64,000 nt of DNA, from positions 284,800,875-284,864,874 of the forward strand of contig NC_073693.1 of NCBI RefSeq assembly GCF_029784155.1, written 5' to 3'. Positions within the stretch are counted from its first letter, which is position 1. Every line of letters begins with the position of its first letter. This DNA is from Uranotaenia lowii (lineage: Eukaryota > Arthropoda > Insecta > Diptera > Culicidae). The notes under the pieces were generated by a model that worked only from the letters and a program-made list of their open reading frames with translations, had not been told where the DNA came from and did no database searches. Positions 10,708-21,600 of the stretch are shown one piece after another. Made by a program: the position numbers and the translations under genes.

Positions 10708-13590
10708 ATGGATAGTTTAATGAATAGATACCATGAAAATGTAGAAGATTTTAATTTAAGTACTTTTAATAATGATTCAAGATCCTTTAGAATTTTGCAA
10801 TGGAACGTACGTAGTATGAATAATTTAGATAAATTTGATTGTATATTACAGACCATTGATCATTTTAATGTTTGTATCGATGTTATTGTTGTTTGTGAAA
10901 CCTGGCTTGGTAAAGATAACTGTTGTATTTACAACATTCCGGGATATTCATCGATTTTCTCTTGCCGCGACCAACCATATGGAGGCCTAGCTATGTATAT
11001 AAAGACAAATTTGAAATTTAAAACTACTGAAAATATAACTTTTGATGGCTTTCACCGAATTAGTGTCGAAATTTGTACAAGTGGTCAAGTAATTTGTGTT
11101 CATGGCGTATATAGACCCCCTTCATTCCCGTTTAACATGTTTTGTGATCAAATTGAATCTCTTCTAACGTCTGTTGCTGATAATCACTCCTGCTTCATTG
11201 TCGGTGACCTAAACGTTCCTGTGAATTTGATTAACCTGAATACCGTAGCTAAATATAGATCTATCTTAGAATCTTTTGGATACGCTTGTACAAACACCTT
11301 TCCTACTAGGCCAACAACTCAGAATATTCTAGATCACGTTATATCGAAGCAAATTGACTTAGATCGATTGAAAAATGATACAATCTTTTCTGATGTTAGT
11401 GACCATTTACAAATACTCACATCATTCAATTTATTATGTGATAAAAATGTAACAATTCTTAGGAAAGAGATAGTTGATAACGCTAAACTAAACAGCTTAT
11501 TTGTGAATTATTTAAACAGTATTCAACTACCAGAAAATGTTGATGAAGGCCTACAAGAAATCACATCAACTTACAATCGCTTTGTGAAAATTTCTTCTCG
11601 AACACTTAATAAAAGGGTAAAACTTAAAGGAAATTGCTGTCCGTGGATGACATTTGACCTCTGGACACTCATCAAAATAAAAGAGAATTATTTAAAACGA
11701 TCGAAAAAGCATCCAAATGATATCAATTTAAAAGAGATGCTAATTCACATAAATAAAAAATTGAGTTCAAAAAAACAAGAATGTAAAAGGCTCTATTACG
11801 AGCGCTTATTAAATAATTCACCACATTCAAAGCTCTGGAGAAACATTAATACGCTCTTAGGTAAATCTAAAACGACTTCCTCAATTAACCTTTCAGATGA
11901 AAGAGGTGTTATAACCAATAGTACACAGATTTGTGAGAAATTTAACAAACACTTTTCCACAATTGGAAAGAACCTGGCTGAAAAGATTCCAGTAAATACT
12001 GAAAATGATCATTTGACTCAAATCGAACAGGTAGAAAATACAATATTCTTACGGCCCGCTAGTGTAAACGAGGTTCGACTTGTAATTTTTTCACTTAAAA
12101 ATAAAAAGGGTCATGGACCAGATGGTTTCCCTGTTAATGTCTTGAAAAATAACCACGAAACATTCTCGCACATACTTACACAATACTTTAATAAAATTTT
12201 GGAGTCAGGAGTTTTCCCGAACTGTCTAAAAATTCCGAAAGTCATCCCTGTTTTTAAGGCTGGCGATTTGCTTGACGTCAATAACTATCGCCCTATCTCG
12301 ACTTTAAGCGTTTTTAGTAAAGTGTTCGAGAAGCTTCTTGTTAATAGAATTGTAGACTTTCTAAACCAGAACAATATACTTTATAAACTGCAATATGGAT
12401 TTAGATCAGGTTCGAGCACTCAAATTGCCATCTCAGAATTAGTTGACTCCATCATATGTAAAATAGAGTCAAAAAATATTGTTGGGGCACTATTTTTGGA
12501 TCTCAAAAAAGCCTTCGATACTCTAAATCATGACATATTATTGTCCAAACTGTATAAATACGGGATAAGAGGAACAGCAAATAATATCCTTCGTAGCTAC
12601 TTAGAAGGTCGCAAGCAGTATGTGGCTATTGAAAACACAAGAAGCGAATTAAGAAATATTGATATCGGTGTACCACAAGGGAGTAATATCGGGCCATTAC
12701 TTTTCCTTTTATATGTCAATGATTTATGTAACCTTCAACTTAAAGGCACAGCACGTTTATTTGCCGATGATACAGCAATTTTTTATTCTGAAACTTCACC
12801 TGATATTATAATTCAGCACATTGAAGACGACCTAAAACTGCTTTCAAAATATTTCAATTCAAACCTACTTTCACTAAATTATACTAAAACAAAATACATG
12901 TTGTTTCGTTCTTCGCATAAAAAGCTACTTCGTACTAATGACCCAGCTATGAATGGAAATACTATTGAGAGAGTTAGTTATTTTAAATACTTGGGAATTT
13001 ACTTAGATGAAACTCTCTCATGGAATCGTCACATTGAACACTTGGAAAAAAAAATTACTCCTCTTTGCGGTGTTCTTTGGAAACTGAGAAATTTTGTTCC
13101 ACAACATGTTCTCTTTAAATTTTATTTTGCGTTTATCCACTCTCAATTGAACTACCTTATTATGATATGGGGAAGAGCCTCCTTGTCCCACTTACAGAAA
13201 CTTCAAACGCTCCAGAATAGATGCTTGAAAAACATCTTAAAGCTCCCTTTGTTATTCCCTACCCTTCAGCTTTACTCTTTAAGAACGCATAACGTTCTTC
13301 CAATATCTGAACTCTGTGATTTGCAAACTGTTGTATATGTCTATGATAATCTACACTCAATTGAAAATATTCAAAACCTCCATTTTACTACGGGGTTGCG
13401 AACTCATAACACTCGCCAGTCAGATTTCTTGCAACGAAGCCGATCCACAACATCATTAGGGCAAAAAAGAATTTCATTTATTGGACCTACTAAATACAAC
13501 ACCTTACCAACGGATATTAAAAACATAACCAATCGTTCCATGTTCAAAACCAAAGTGATACAGCTTTTGAAAGAAAAATTGAACCATTAA
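10708..13590 (+). CDS. LINE ORF2: APE endonuclease + reverse transcriptase
   Basis: The frame encodes 960 aa, starts at ATG 10708 and is unbroken. Residues about 30-235 are an apurinic-type endonuclease: LQWNVRSMNN, the catalytic Glu in VVCETWL (about 64), VYRPP, FIVGDLNVP (about 166) and the terminal SDH (about 230). The reverse transcriptase spans about 450-760: GHGPDGFPVNVLK, NNYRPISTLSVFSKVFEKLL, LDLKKAFDTLNHD (about 600), GVPQGSNIGPLLFLLYVNDL (about 653) and FADDTAIFY (catalytic DD, about 685). A thumb and C-terminal region of 200 residues follows, with no RNase H seen. All key residues are present, so the protein may still be active even though ORF1 lacks a normal start. It is the mobilising enzyme (target-primed reverse transcription). 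Confidence 0.93.
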   Translation: MDSLMNRYHENVEDFNLSTFNNDSRSFRILQWNVRSMNNLDKFDCILQTIDHFNVCIDVIVVCETWLGKDNCCIYNIPGYSSIFSCRDQPYGGLAMYIKTNLKFKTTENITFDGFHRISVEICTSGQVICVHGVYRPPSFPFNMFCDQIESLLTSVADNHSCFIVGDLNVPVNLINLNTVAKYRSILESFGYACTNTFPTRPTTQNILDHVISKQIDLDRLKNDTIFSDVSDHLQILTSFNLLCDKNVTILRKEIVDNAKLNSLFVNYLNSIQLPENVDEGLQEITSTYNRFVKISSRTLNKRVKLKGNCCPWMTFDLWTLIKIKENYLKRSKKHPNDINLKEMLIHINKKLSSKKQECKRLYYERLLNNSPHSKLWRNINTLLGKSKTTSSINLSDERGVITNSTQICEKFNKHFSTIGKNLAEKIPVNTENDHLTQIEQVENTIFLRPASVNEVRLVIFSLKNKKGHGPDGFPVNVLKNNHETFSHILTQYFNKILESGVFPNCLKIPKVIPVFKAGDLLDVNNYRPISTLSVFSKVFEKLLVNRIVDFLNQNNILYKLQYGFRSGSSTQIAISELVDSIICKIESKNIVGALFLDLKKAFDTLNHDILLSKLYKYGIRGTANNILRSYLEGRKQYVAIENTRSELRNIDIGVPQGSNIGPLLFLLYVNDLCNLQLKGTARLFADDTAIFYSETSPDIIIQHIEDDLKLLSKYFNSNLLSLNYTKTKYMLFRSSHKKLLRTNDPAMNGNTIERVSYFKYLGIYLDETLSWNRHIEHLEKKITPLCGVLWKLRNFVPQHVLFKFYFAFIHSQLNYLIMIWGRASLSHLQKLQTLQNRCLKNILKLPLLFPTLQLYSLRTHNVLPISELCDLQTVVYVYDNLHSIENIQNLHFTTGLRTHNTRQSDFLQRSRSTTSLGQKRISFIGPTKYNTLPTDIKNITNRSMFKTKVIQLLKEKLNH

Positions 13591-14033
13591 AACAGTCGAT
13601 CATCAACCAGTCTTTGTTTTGTTTACCTTTTGTACTTTTGTAGCGTTAATATCTAATATTATTTTTCTTAAAAATCTTGTAGTTTGTATTTTATCTTATA
13701 AAATTATTGAACATAACATAATAAAATTAGCAATAAATAAATAGTATATTAGTAAATATCGAATAATGAATCTCTTCAAAGGAAATTATTTTCCATTGAG
13801 ATTTCATATTGTAGTCAATTTAGTTAAATAATACATTTCCTCGCACGACATTATAAATATTTGTGTTCTCAGCATGATTAAAATTTGCTCGCGTTTACTC
13901 TTATTATCATTTTGCTGCCAGACATGCTGAGAACAGTAGCGTCCATTACCAGGGGGCTCAATTGAGCCTTTTGGTGTGGGGGAGTGTGGTGGGCCGCTAC
14001 AAAAAAATAAAAAAAATAAACATAACTTAACGC

Positions 14034-14983
14034 CATATTCAACAGACCGTCGTTTTGGAATTCAAGATAAGTGCAATGTTTTTTATGGTTTCAGATATCA
14101 TTTTCTAAACGTTTTTTTACGCTGTTTCTAATCGTTTTATAACTATTACAGGAATTGTAATGTTACAATATTTTCGTATTCGGGATCCCAGTTAGGAAAT
14201 GCCACCCAACTTTGAAAAAAACAGGCAATTTCTACGATAAAATCGGCCTAAACAGGTACATTTTTCCTACAGGGCATTTTTTGTCTAATCTGACTCAATC
14301 TGACAAAATAAATTCGACAGAAAATGGTTGAATTTTTGTTCTAAGTGTCATGTCAGTGTGATCAGTGTTAATACCATCGCATTCTTCACGTTAACAAAAA
14401 ATTGATTAAGTGATTAAAATTGAAAAGGGAGTATAAGAAAATAGAACCAACATAAGAATGCGGTTCAGAATATTCGATACCGCACATAATTTTCCAGGTT
14501 TTAACTTCTTTACTTGAATTCTTATTTTCGCAACGTTCGTTAACCAATTTCTTTTGGCATTTTATTTTATATCAAATCAATATTCAAAGCTTGCTTCTAA
14601 AAAATGTGTTCATAAATTACGAACTCAAGTACAGTTGGTTGCTTTTATATTATTTCTTCAATCAACTTTCATATGCACCGTTATCTTTCATGAACTGCGC
14701 TGATTTTAAAGCGCCCTGAGAATAATATGCACGCAGTATAATTTGCTCAGTTTAACTTTAACTAAATACTTAGAATTTTTATCAAACAAAAATGTTGACA
14801 AAACATAGGAAAGTTTCCTTTGACTTTGGGATAAAAATGTCATATTTCTTTAATGAATGTCAACAATAACTTGGACAAAAATGTAATTTTTAAAATAAAA
14901 ATGATTTCGTTTGTTCCAATTGAACTTTTTTTTTCGATGTCTTGTCTATTTGGCTTTAAAGTTAATTAACACCTAATAAAATA
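14034..14983. other. AT-rich intergenic DNA between LINE and TA element
   Basis: I see no gene, clear repeat boundary or RNA here. The sequence is AT-rich with scattered taacg/cgttt motifs like those left of the LINE. Confidence 0.3.
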
Positions 14984-15958
14984 GGGGAGAATGAGGATAC
15001 TTGATCCCTGGGGATACTTGATTCCTTAGCTATATCTCGAAACTGGAATGTCTTACAAAGATCAAATGTTCTAGAAAAATGTGCCAAAATGAGCAAAATA
15101 ACAATGCTTGTAGTTAAAAAATTTTTAACAAAATAATTGTTTGAGTAATTGAACTTTGTTTGAAAAATTTCACAACATGTAACTTGAAGATCTTTTTTCA
15201 TCACTTTATAATGTTCCTTACATGGGAAAATTATAAAAAAAAATATTTGTTCCAATGTATCAATCGTTCGAGCGTAAAATGAACTTCATAATGCCATATT
15301 TTCAAAGCAATGGAAAACTCTCAACTTTTTTCAAAAAAAGTTTTCTAAAATGTTGATTATGGGTACAATTGATCCCCTAGAATTGGGTACAATTGATCCC
15401 CCTTCCAAACGGCATATTCTTCTTCTGAATTGATCATTATGATTGCTGATTACGAAATTACTAATATTTATCCAAAAAATAATATTTATCAAACATTTGT
15501 ATGAAGAAAAGAACAAAAATAATTAATTTTCTCTTTATTATAAAAATAGCGCCTTTAAGTATGCAATGTTATTAGCGTTGAGACAAAGTTATAGAATTTT
15601 CTTCTTAAGTCTGCTATAAATTGTGAAATGAGAACAAACATGACCAAAATAGTCAATTAACATTCTATCTTGGGGTTTTGTTTGATTTTTATACAAGGAT
15701 TAGGGCTTCCTGAATAAAAGATCAAGTCTCCTTCAAAAGGGGATCAAGTCTCCCCTAACTTTAGAAAAATCGCAATTTTTTTACTCCCACGAAAATGCTT
15801 CTAGTTCATCAACGGGTTCAAGTATCGTTCTAATTTTTAGAGCATAGACACTTGAAGTTACAAGCTGTCAGAAAATGTCAAAGACGGCGAGTTGCAAAAT
15901 TTTTCCAAAAAGATATGGTGAACATAAGAAAAGGGGATCAAGTATCCCCACTCTCCCC
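14984..15958. mobile_element. TA-flanked TIR element, GGGGAGAGTGGGG family, 975 bp, no nested insertion
   Basis: The ends are TA-GGGGAGAATGAGGATAC and GTATCCCCACTCTCCCC-TA. It is the inverted sister of 2378-4134 and carries the same internal landmarks, including gatcaatTGTACCC-like repeats and the subterminal ggatcaagTATC. It has the empty target CTTCAAG used by the nested element in the other copy. It is non-coding. Confidence 0.8.
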
Positions 15959-15960
15959 TA

Positions 15961-16970
15961 ATTAAAATGAAATTGTATCTGTTTTAAATTTGCTCTCACA
16001 CCGGTGAAATGGGGAGTGCGTGTTTTAGCCAGATCCCTGCAACGTTACACGATTTGTCTATGTATCGTGTGACCAACATCTTTTAAATATGTGCTCGTGA
16101 ATCTCGTTTTTAAGCTTTTTTTCCTCAAATTTAAGCATTTTTTGCCTTGAGAGTAAAGGAGATGAAAGCTTAAATCTATCAAAAAAAAGGGGAAAAGGGG
16201 AGAAAAGGGGAAATCTGAGAGATGTGCTCCATACGGTTTGAATAACATTGCCGGGATGTGGTTTTAGCCGATTCTTAAATTTAAAATTGTGCTGAAACTG
16301 TTATATCTTAAATCAATTTTTTTGGGAAGGGATGAATCATCCGCGAGGATGAAAATCCCGGAAAAAAGAAAACAACAACAACATTAAATCAATTTTTACA
16401 ACAGTACCGTTGTAGTTGCTCTAAACGCAAAATAATTGGTACCGAAATTGAATTGTATGAAGGAAACTTCGATGTGCCTTTTGGGGGTATTTTTTTATTA
16501 TTTGACAATTTGCGTTTCAAATTTCAAGTTTGGTTTATACTGACGACTGGAAAAACTATACACTTTGGGCAGATTTTAAAAGTTTTATATTTTAAAAAAT
16601 ATGAGGTTAGACTTATTTTTGTGAAAAAAAATGTATTTTAAATGTTCATAAACTTGTCAATTATCAATGAAAATCATGAAAAAAGCCCCATTTATTTAAT
16701 TCCACGAGAAAAATCGTAAATAAGCTTTAAAAAGTTTAACAGTAACTTCTACGTCATCATCACTATTATCACTATTTCAATTCAATTTTATTTTTTAGAT
16801 TCAGTAACAAATCAAGCTCCGACGACCAATGCACATCGGAGCCAGAATAATTTTTACCCGTGCGTTTATTTATTAGAAAATTTATTTTCTCGTTTAACTA
16901 ACAATTAACGGAAAACAGAATCAGAATTCAGATTGAGTGTCATTAGATAACAAAATAAGAAAAATAACTA
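15961..16970. other. Intergenic DNA downstream of pseudogene B
   Basis: No gene is supported. A small repeat at about 16165-16235 (gaaAGCTTAAATCT ... AAATCTGAGAGATGTGCTCC) recurs at about 25465-25525. Confidence 0.35.
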
Positions 16971-16972
16971 CT

Positions 16973-17615
16973 TTATTTTTTGGACTTAAAAATGCTCTTC
17001 AAAACTGCTGCCAAACTGCACAAAATTACTAAAACGGATAAACCGAGTACCAGCCATTTTTCAACATTCAAACTATTTTCACGAACTTGGTCTTCCCTGG
17101 GAAATTCACTCATATTTTCGTCAAGCAACTTTTCAAAAAAGTACGGCTTAGAAGAGGTACAGTTGTTAATTTCGTTGTATGGGGTTGGCTGCAAAAACAC
17201 CTGCATCTTAAAAATGACCTTCTCTCGCAGAATCAGGGAAGTTTGCCGAAATCTACAGGCCTGCATCGAAAAGGTTACCCTAGAAAATGGCCACGTGTGC
17301 TCGCTTTTCCAGCCCGTTAAACCAAGCGACGTTATGTTCTTGGAAGATTTTTTTCGCCGGATCGACCTGGCAGCAATCATGGATCCCGATCGAAAAATTC
17401 CGGCTGTAACAGCTCAGGGAAGCCTTGATGCAGCTGGGTTGCAGGAAATCGGCGCGTACCCCTCGGGAATTCACGAATTTTACCACTCCGAAACTGTTTC
17501 TTCCGCTGGGGCAGCTTCCTTCGGCAAGGGCCGTTTTGGGGATACAAAATTTCTTATTGTCGACGGCTGAAAATGCCAAATGCAGTACCATAAATCCAAC
17601 TATCACGATCAACAT
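16973..17615 (-). pseudogene. Secreted/type I membrane protein, family member B, with frameshift and stop
   Basis: The N-terminal frame (17615 down to 17280) gives signal peptide MLIVIVGFMVLHLAFSAV and a cysteine-bearing ectodomain (KKFCIPKTALAEGSCP, SCIKASLSCYS, IHDCCQVD), then stops at ...AHVAIF. The C-terminal frame (open through 16973) continues the homology from about 17278: VTFSMQACRF, VIFKMQVFLQPTPYNEINNC, an acidic stalk, a transmembrane helix (WLVLGLSVLVILCSLAAVL) and the tail KSIFKSKK. Against member A, the junction has TTTTC TAGGG TAACC in place of TTTTC GATG TGACC: a TAG stop plus one extra base. Everything else is conserved, so the lesion looks recent, or it could be an allele or assembly error. 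The joined length would be about 213 residues. No intron is seen. Confidence 0.7.
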
Positions 17616-18190
17616 TTCTGATTGTTGTGAGAAAACGATTTCGTTTTAGTAATTGCTGCGACATTCAATTTTTCATTCTTTTGGATCACTTGTTATGAAG
17701 CTTTTATTCAAACGATAAGCTTAATTTGCCCTTAATTACGTTGATATTCAATTGAATACAACAGAACTAATTTAGTGACATTCAATTTTTTTAATTTTTT
17801 CGATGATAACAATAGTTAAAATTCAGAACCAGATTGTATAAATTCTTGTATAGTGTCTGGTATTGAAGCGCTAACCGCCAATTTTTATTTGCAAATTCAT
17901 ATTCTTACTAAATTCTTCTGAACTCACGGATCGACTAACTCACCCACCAAATTTGCTCACAAAACTGTGATTAGAGTATTAATGCTAGACTTTGGTTAAC
18001 ATAGTATTTTGATCACAATTCGATCTGGATTTTTAAAACCTCAGCAAACTGTCAAGCTTCGGAATACAAATTCGCCTAACAGTAGACTAGAATATGGATT
18101 CGAACTTCGGGCTCGTTTCCAATGCTTGAAGCTTTCATGAGCCGTGAACCGTTTGCCTTATACGAAAGCTTTTCTGAATGAACCGGTTCA
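17616..18190. repeat. Upstream flank of member B, duplicated from or to 429-870
   Basis: The matching pieces are gcctaacagtagactaga, ggattcgaac and ggctcgtttccaatgc, all in the order seen upstream of member A. Apart from this duplication the stretch holds no gene. Confidence 0.5.
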
Positions 18191-18264
18191 AAGCGAAGCG
18201 AAAGCTTTGGATTCGTTCCGATTCAAATTGTAACCATTTTGTCATACCCTCGTCGGAACCCTGT

Positions 18265-18560
18265 TTTTTGTTGCTTGTACCTTTAATAATAGAAACGCAT
18301 GTATCTCTTCAAAGGAAAATATCTTTCCACTGAGATTCATGTTGTAGTTTAGTTGTTGTATCGTTACATTCCCTCGTTTAAATAATTTTTTTAGGTTCTC
18401 AGCATGATTAAATCTTGATCGCGAGTTGTTTTATTTCCCTTTTGCTGCCAGACGTGCTGAGAACAGTTTTAGCGTCCATTACCAGGGGGCTCTAATGAGC
18501 TTCTTGGTGTGGGGGAGTGTGGTGGGCCGCTAAAAAAAGATAAAAAAAAAAAAAAGAAAA
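18265..18560 (+). mobile_element. 5'-truncated LINE copy (3' UTR only)
   Basis: It matches the 3' UTR of the LINE at 13765-14020: ATCTCTTCAAAGGAAA, ttgctgccagacRTGCTGAG, CGTCCATTACCAGGGGGCTC and GGGGGAGTGTGGTGGGCCGC, then an A-rich tail. Divergence of several percent suggests an older or separate insertion of the same family. The 5' truncation point is near 18265. Confidence 0.8.
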
Positions 18561-18616
18561 AAAATTGTTGATGTTTATTTTTGTCCAGAACCGGTTATAA
18601 ATTTGAAAAACAAGTT

Positions 18617-21600
18617 CGACAAAAATGACAAAAATTACAAAAATGACAAAAACGACAAAAATGATAACAATGACTGAAATAACAAAAATGACAAAAATGA
18701 CAAAAATGACAAAAATGACAAAAATGACAAAAATGACAAAAATGACAAAAATGACAAAAATGACAAAAATGACAAAAATGACAAAAATGACAAAAATGAC
18801 AAAAATGACAAAAATGACAAAAATGACAAAAATGACAAAAATGACAAAAATGACAAAAATGACAAAAATGACAAAAATGACAAAAATGACTAAAATGACT
18901 AAAATGACTAAAATGACAAAAATTACAAAAATTACAAAAATTACAAAAATTACAAAAATTACAAAAATGACAAAAATTACAAAAATTACAAAAATTACAA
19001 AAATTACAAAAATTACAAAAATTACAAAAATGACAAAAATGACAAATATGAAAAAAATGACAAAAATGATAAAAATGAAAAAAATGATAAAAATAACAAA
19101 AATGACAAAAATTACAAAAATTACAAAAATGACAAAAATGACAAAAATGACAAAAATGACAAAAATGACAAAAATGACAAAAATGACAAAAATGACAAAA
19201 ATGACAAAAATGACAAAAATGACAAAAATGACAAAAATGACAAAAATGACAAAAATGACAAAAATGACAAAAATGACAAAAATGACAAAAATGACAAAAA
19301 TGACAAAAATGACAAAAATGACAAAAATGACAAAAATGACAAAAATGACAAAAATGACAAAAATTACAAAAATGACAAAAATGACAAAAATGACAAAAAT
19401 GACAAAAATGACAAAAATGACAAAAATGACAAAAATGACAAAAATGACAAAAATGACAAAAATGACAAAAATGACAAAAATGACAAGAATGACAAAAATG
19501 ACCAAAATGACAAAAATGACAAAAATGACAAAAATGACAAAAATGACAAAAATGACAAAAATGACAAAAATAACAAAAATGACAAAAATGACAAAAATGA
19601 CAAAAATGACAAAAATGACAAAAATGACAAAAATGAAAAAAATTACAAAAATTACAAAAATGACAAAAATGACAAAAATGACAAAAATGACAAAAATGAC
19701 AAAAATTACAAAAATGACAAAAATGACAAAAATGACAAAAATGACAAAAATGACAAAAATGACAAAAATGACAAAAATGACAAAAATGACAAAAATGACA
19801 AAAATGACAAAAATGACAAAAATGACAAAAATGACAAAAATGACAAAAATGACAAAAATGACAAAAATGACAAAAATGACAAAAATGACAAAAATGACAA
19901 AAATGACAAAAATGACAAAAATGACAAAAATGACAAAAATGACAAAAATGACAAAAATGACAAAAATTACAAAAATTACAAAAATTACAAAAATTACAAA
20001 AATTACAAAAATTACTAAAATTACAAAAATGACAAAAATGACAAAAATGACAAAAATGACAAAAATGACAAAAATGACAAAAATGACAAAAATGACAAAA
20101 ATGACAAAAATGACAAAAATGACAAAAATGACAAAAATGACAAAAATGACAAAAATGACAAAAATGACAAAAATGACAAAAATGACAAAAATGACAAAAA
20201 TGACAAAAATGACAAAAATGACAAAAATGACAAAAATGACAAAAATGACAAAAATGACAAAAATGACAAAAATGACAAAAATGACAAAAATGACAAAAAT
20301 GACAAAAATGACAAAAATGACAAAAATCACAAAAATGACAAAAATGACAAAAATGACAAAAATGACAAAAATGACAAAAATGACAAAAATGACAAAAATA
20401 ACAAAAATAACAAAAATGACAAAAATGACAAAAATGACAAAAATGACAAAAATGACAAAAATGACAAAAATGACCAAAATGACAAAAATGACAAAAATGA
20501 CAAAAATGACAAAAATGACAAAAATGACAAAAATGACAAAAATGACAAAAATGACAAAAATGACAAAAATGACAAAAATGACAAAAATGACAAAAATGAC
20601 AAAAATGACAAAAATGACAAAAATGACAAAAATGACAAAAATGACAAAAATGACAAAAATGACAAAAATGACAAAAATGACAAAAATGACAAAAATGACA
20701 AAAATTAAAAAAATTACAAAAATTACAAAAATGACAAAAATTACAAAAATGACAAAAATAACAAAAATTACAAAAATTACAAAAATTACAAAAAATACAA
20801 AAATGACAAAAATGACAAATATGAAAAAAATGACAAAAATGATAAAAATGAAAAAAATGATAAAAATAACAAAAATGACAAAAATTACAAAAATTACAAA
20901 AATGACAAAAATGACAAAAATGACAAAAATGACAAAAATGACAAAAATGACAAAAATGACAAAAATGACAAAAATGATAAAAAGGACAAAAATGACAAAA
21001 ATGACAAAAATGACAAAAATGACAAAAATGACAAAAATGACAAAAATGACAAAAATGACAAAAATGACAAAAATGACAAAAATGACAAAAATGACAAAAA
21101 TGACAAAAATGACAAAAATGACAAAAATGACAAAAATGACAAAAATGACAAAAATGACAAAAATGACAAAAATGACAAAAATGACAAAAATGACAAAAAT
21201 GACAAAAATGACAAAAATGACAAAAATGACAAGAATGACAAAAATGACCAAAATGACAAAAATGACAAAAATGACAAAAATGACAAAAATGACAAAAATG
21301 ACAAAAATGACAAAAATAACAAAAATAACAAAAATGACAAAAATGACAAAAATGACAAAAATGACAAAAATGACAAAAATGAAAAAAATTACAAAAATTA
21401 CAAAAATGACAAAAATGACAAAAATGACAAAAATGACAAAAATGACAAAAATTACAAAAATGACAAAAATGACAAAAATGACAAAAATGACAAAAATGAC
21501 AAAAATGACAAAAATGACAAAAATGACAAAAATGACAAAAATGACAAAAATGACAAAAATGACAAAAATGACAAAAATGACAAAAATGTACAAAAATGAC

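Larger units (their letters stand above)
8320..14033 (+). mobile_element. Near full-length non-LTR retrotransposon (CR1-group-like LINE)
   Basis: The unit has a GC-richer 5' leader of about 1.2 kb, ORF1 with a PHD-type zinc finger and coiled coil, a 45-bp gap, ORF2 with endonuclease and reverse transcriptase, and a 3' UTR ending in ggtggGCCGCTACAAAAAAAT plus an A-rich tail. The 3' UTR recurs at about 18290-18560, which confirms the 3' end. The 5' boundary (about 8320) is an estimate. No target-site duplication was found. The ORF1/ORF2 layout and the APE-type endonuclease place it in the CR1/jockey assemblage; CR1-like is inference. Confidence 0.82.

Noticed and set aside
16980..17570. Plus-strand frame of 196 codons
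   Set aside because: Antisense to member B; no homology or motif, while the minus strand aligns with member A.
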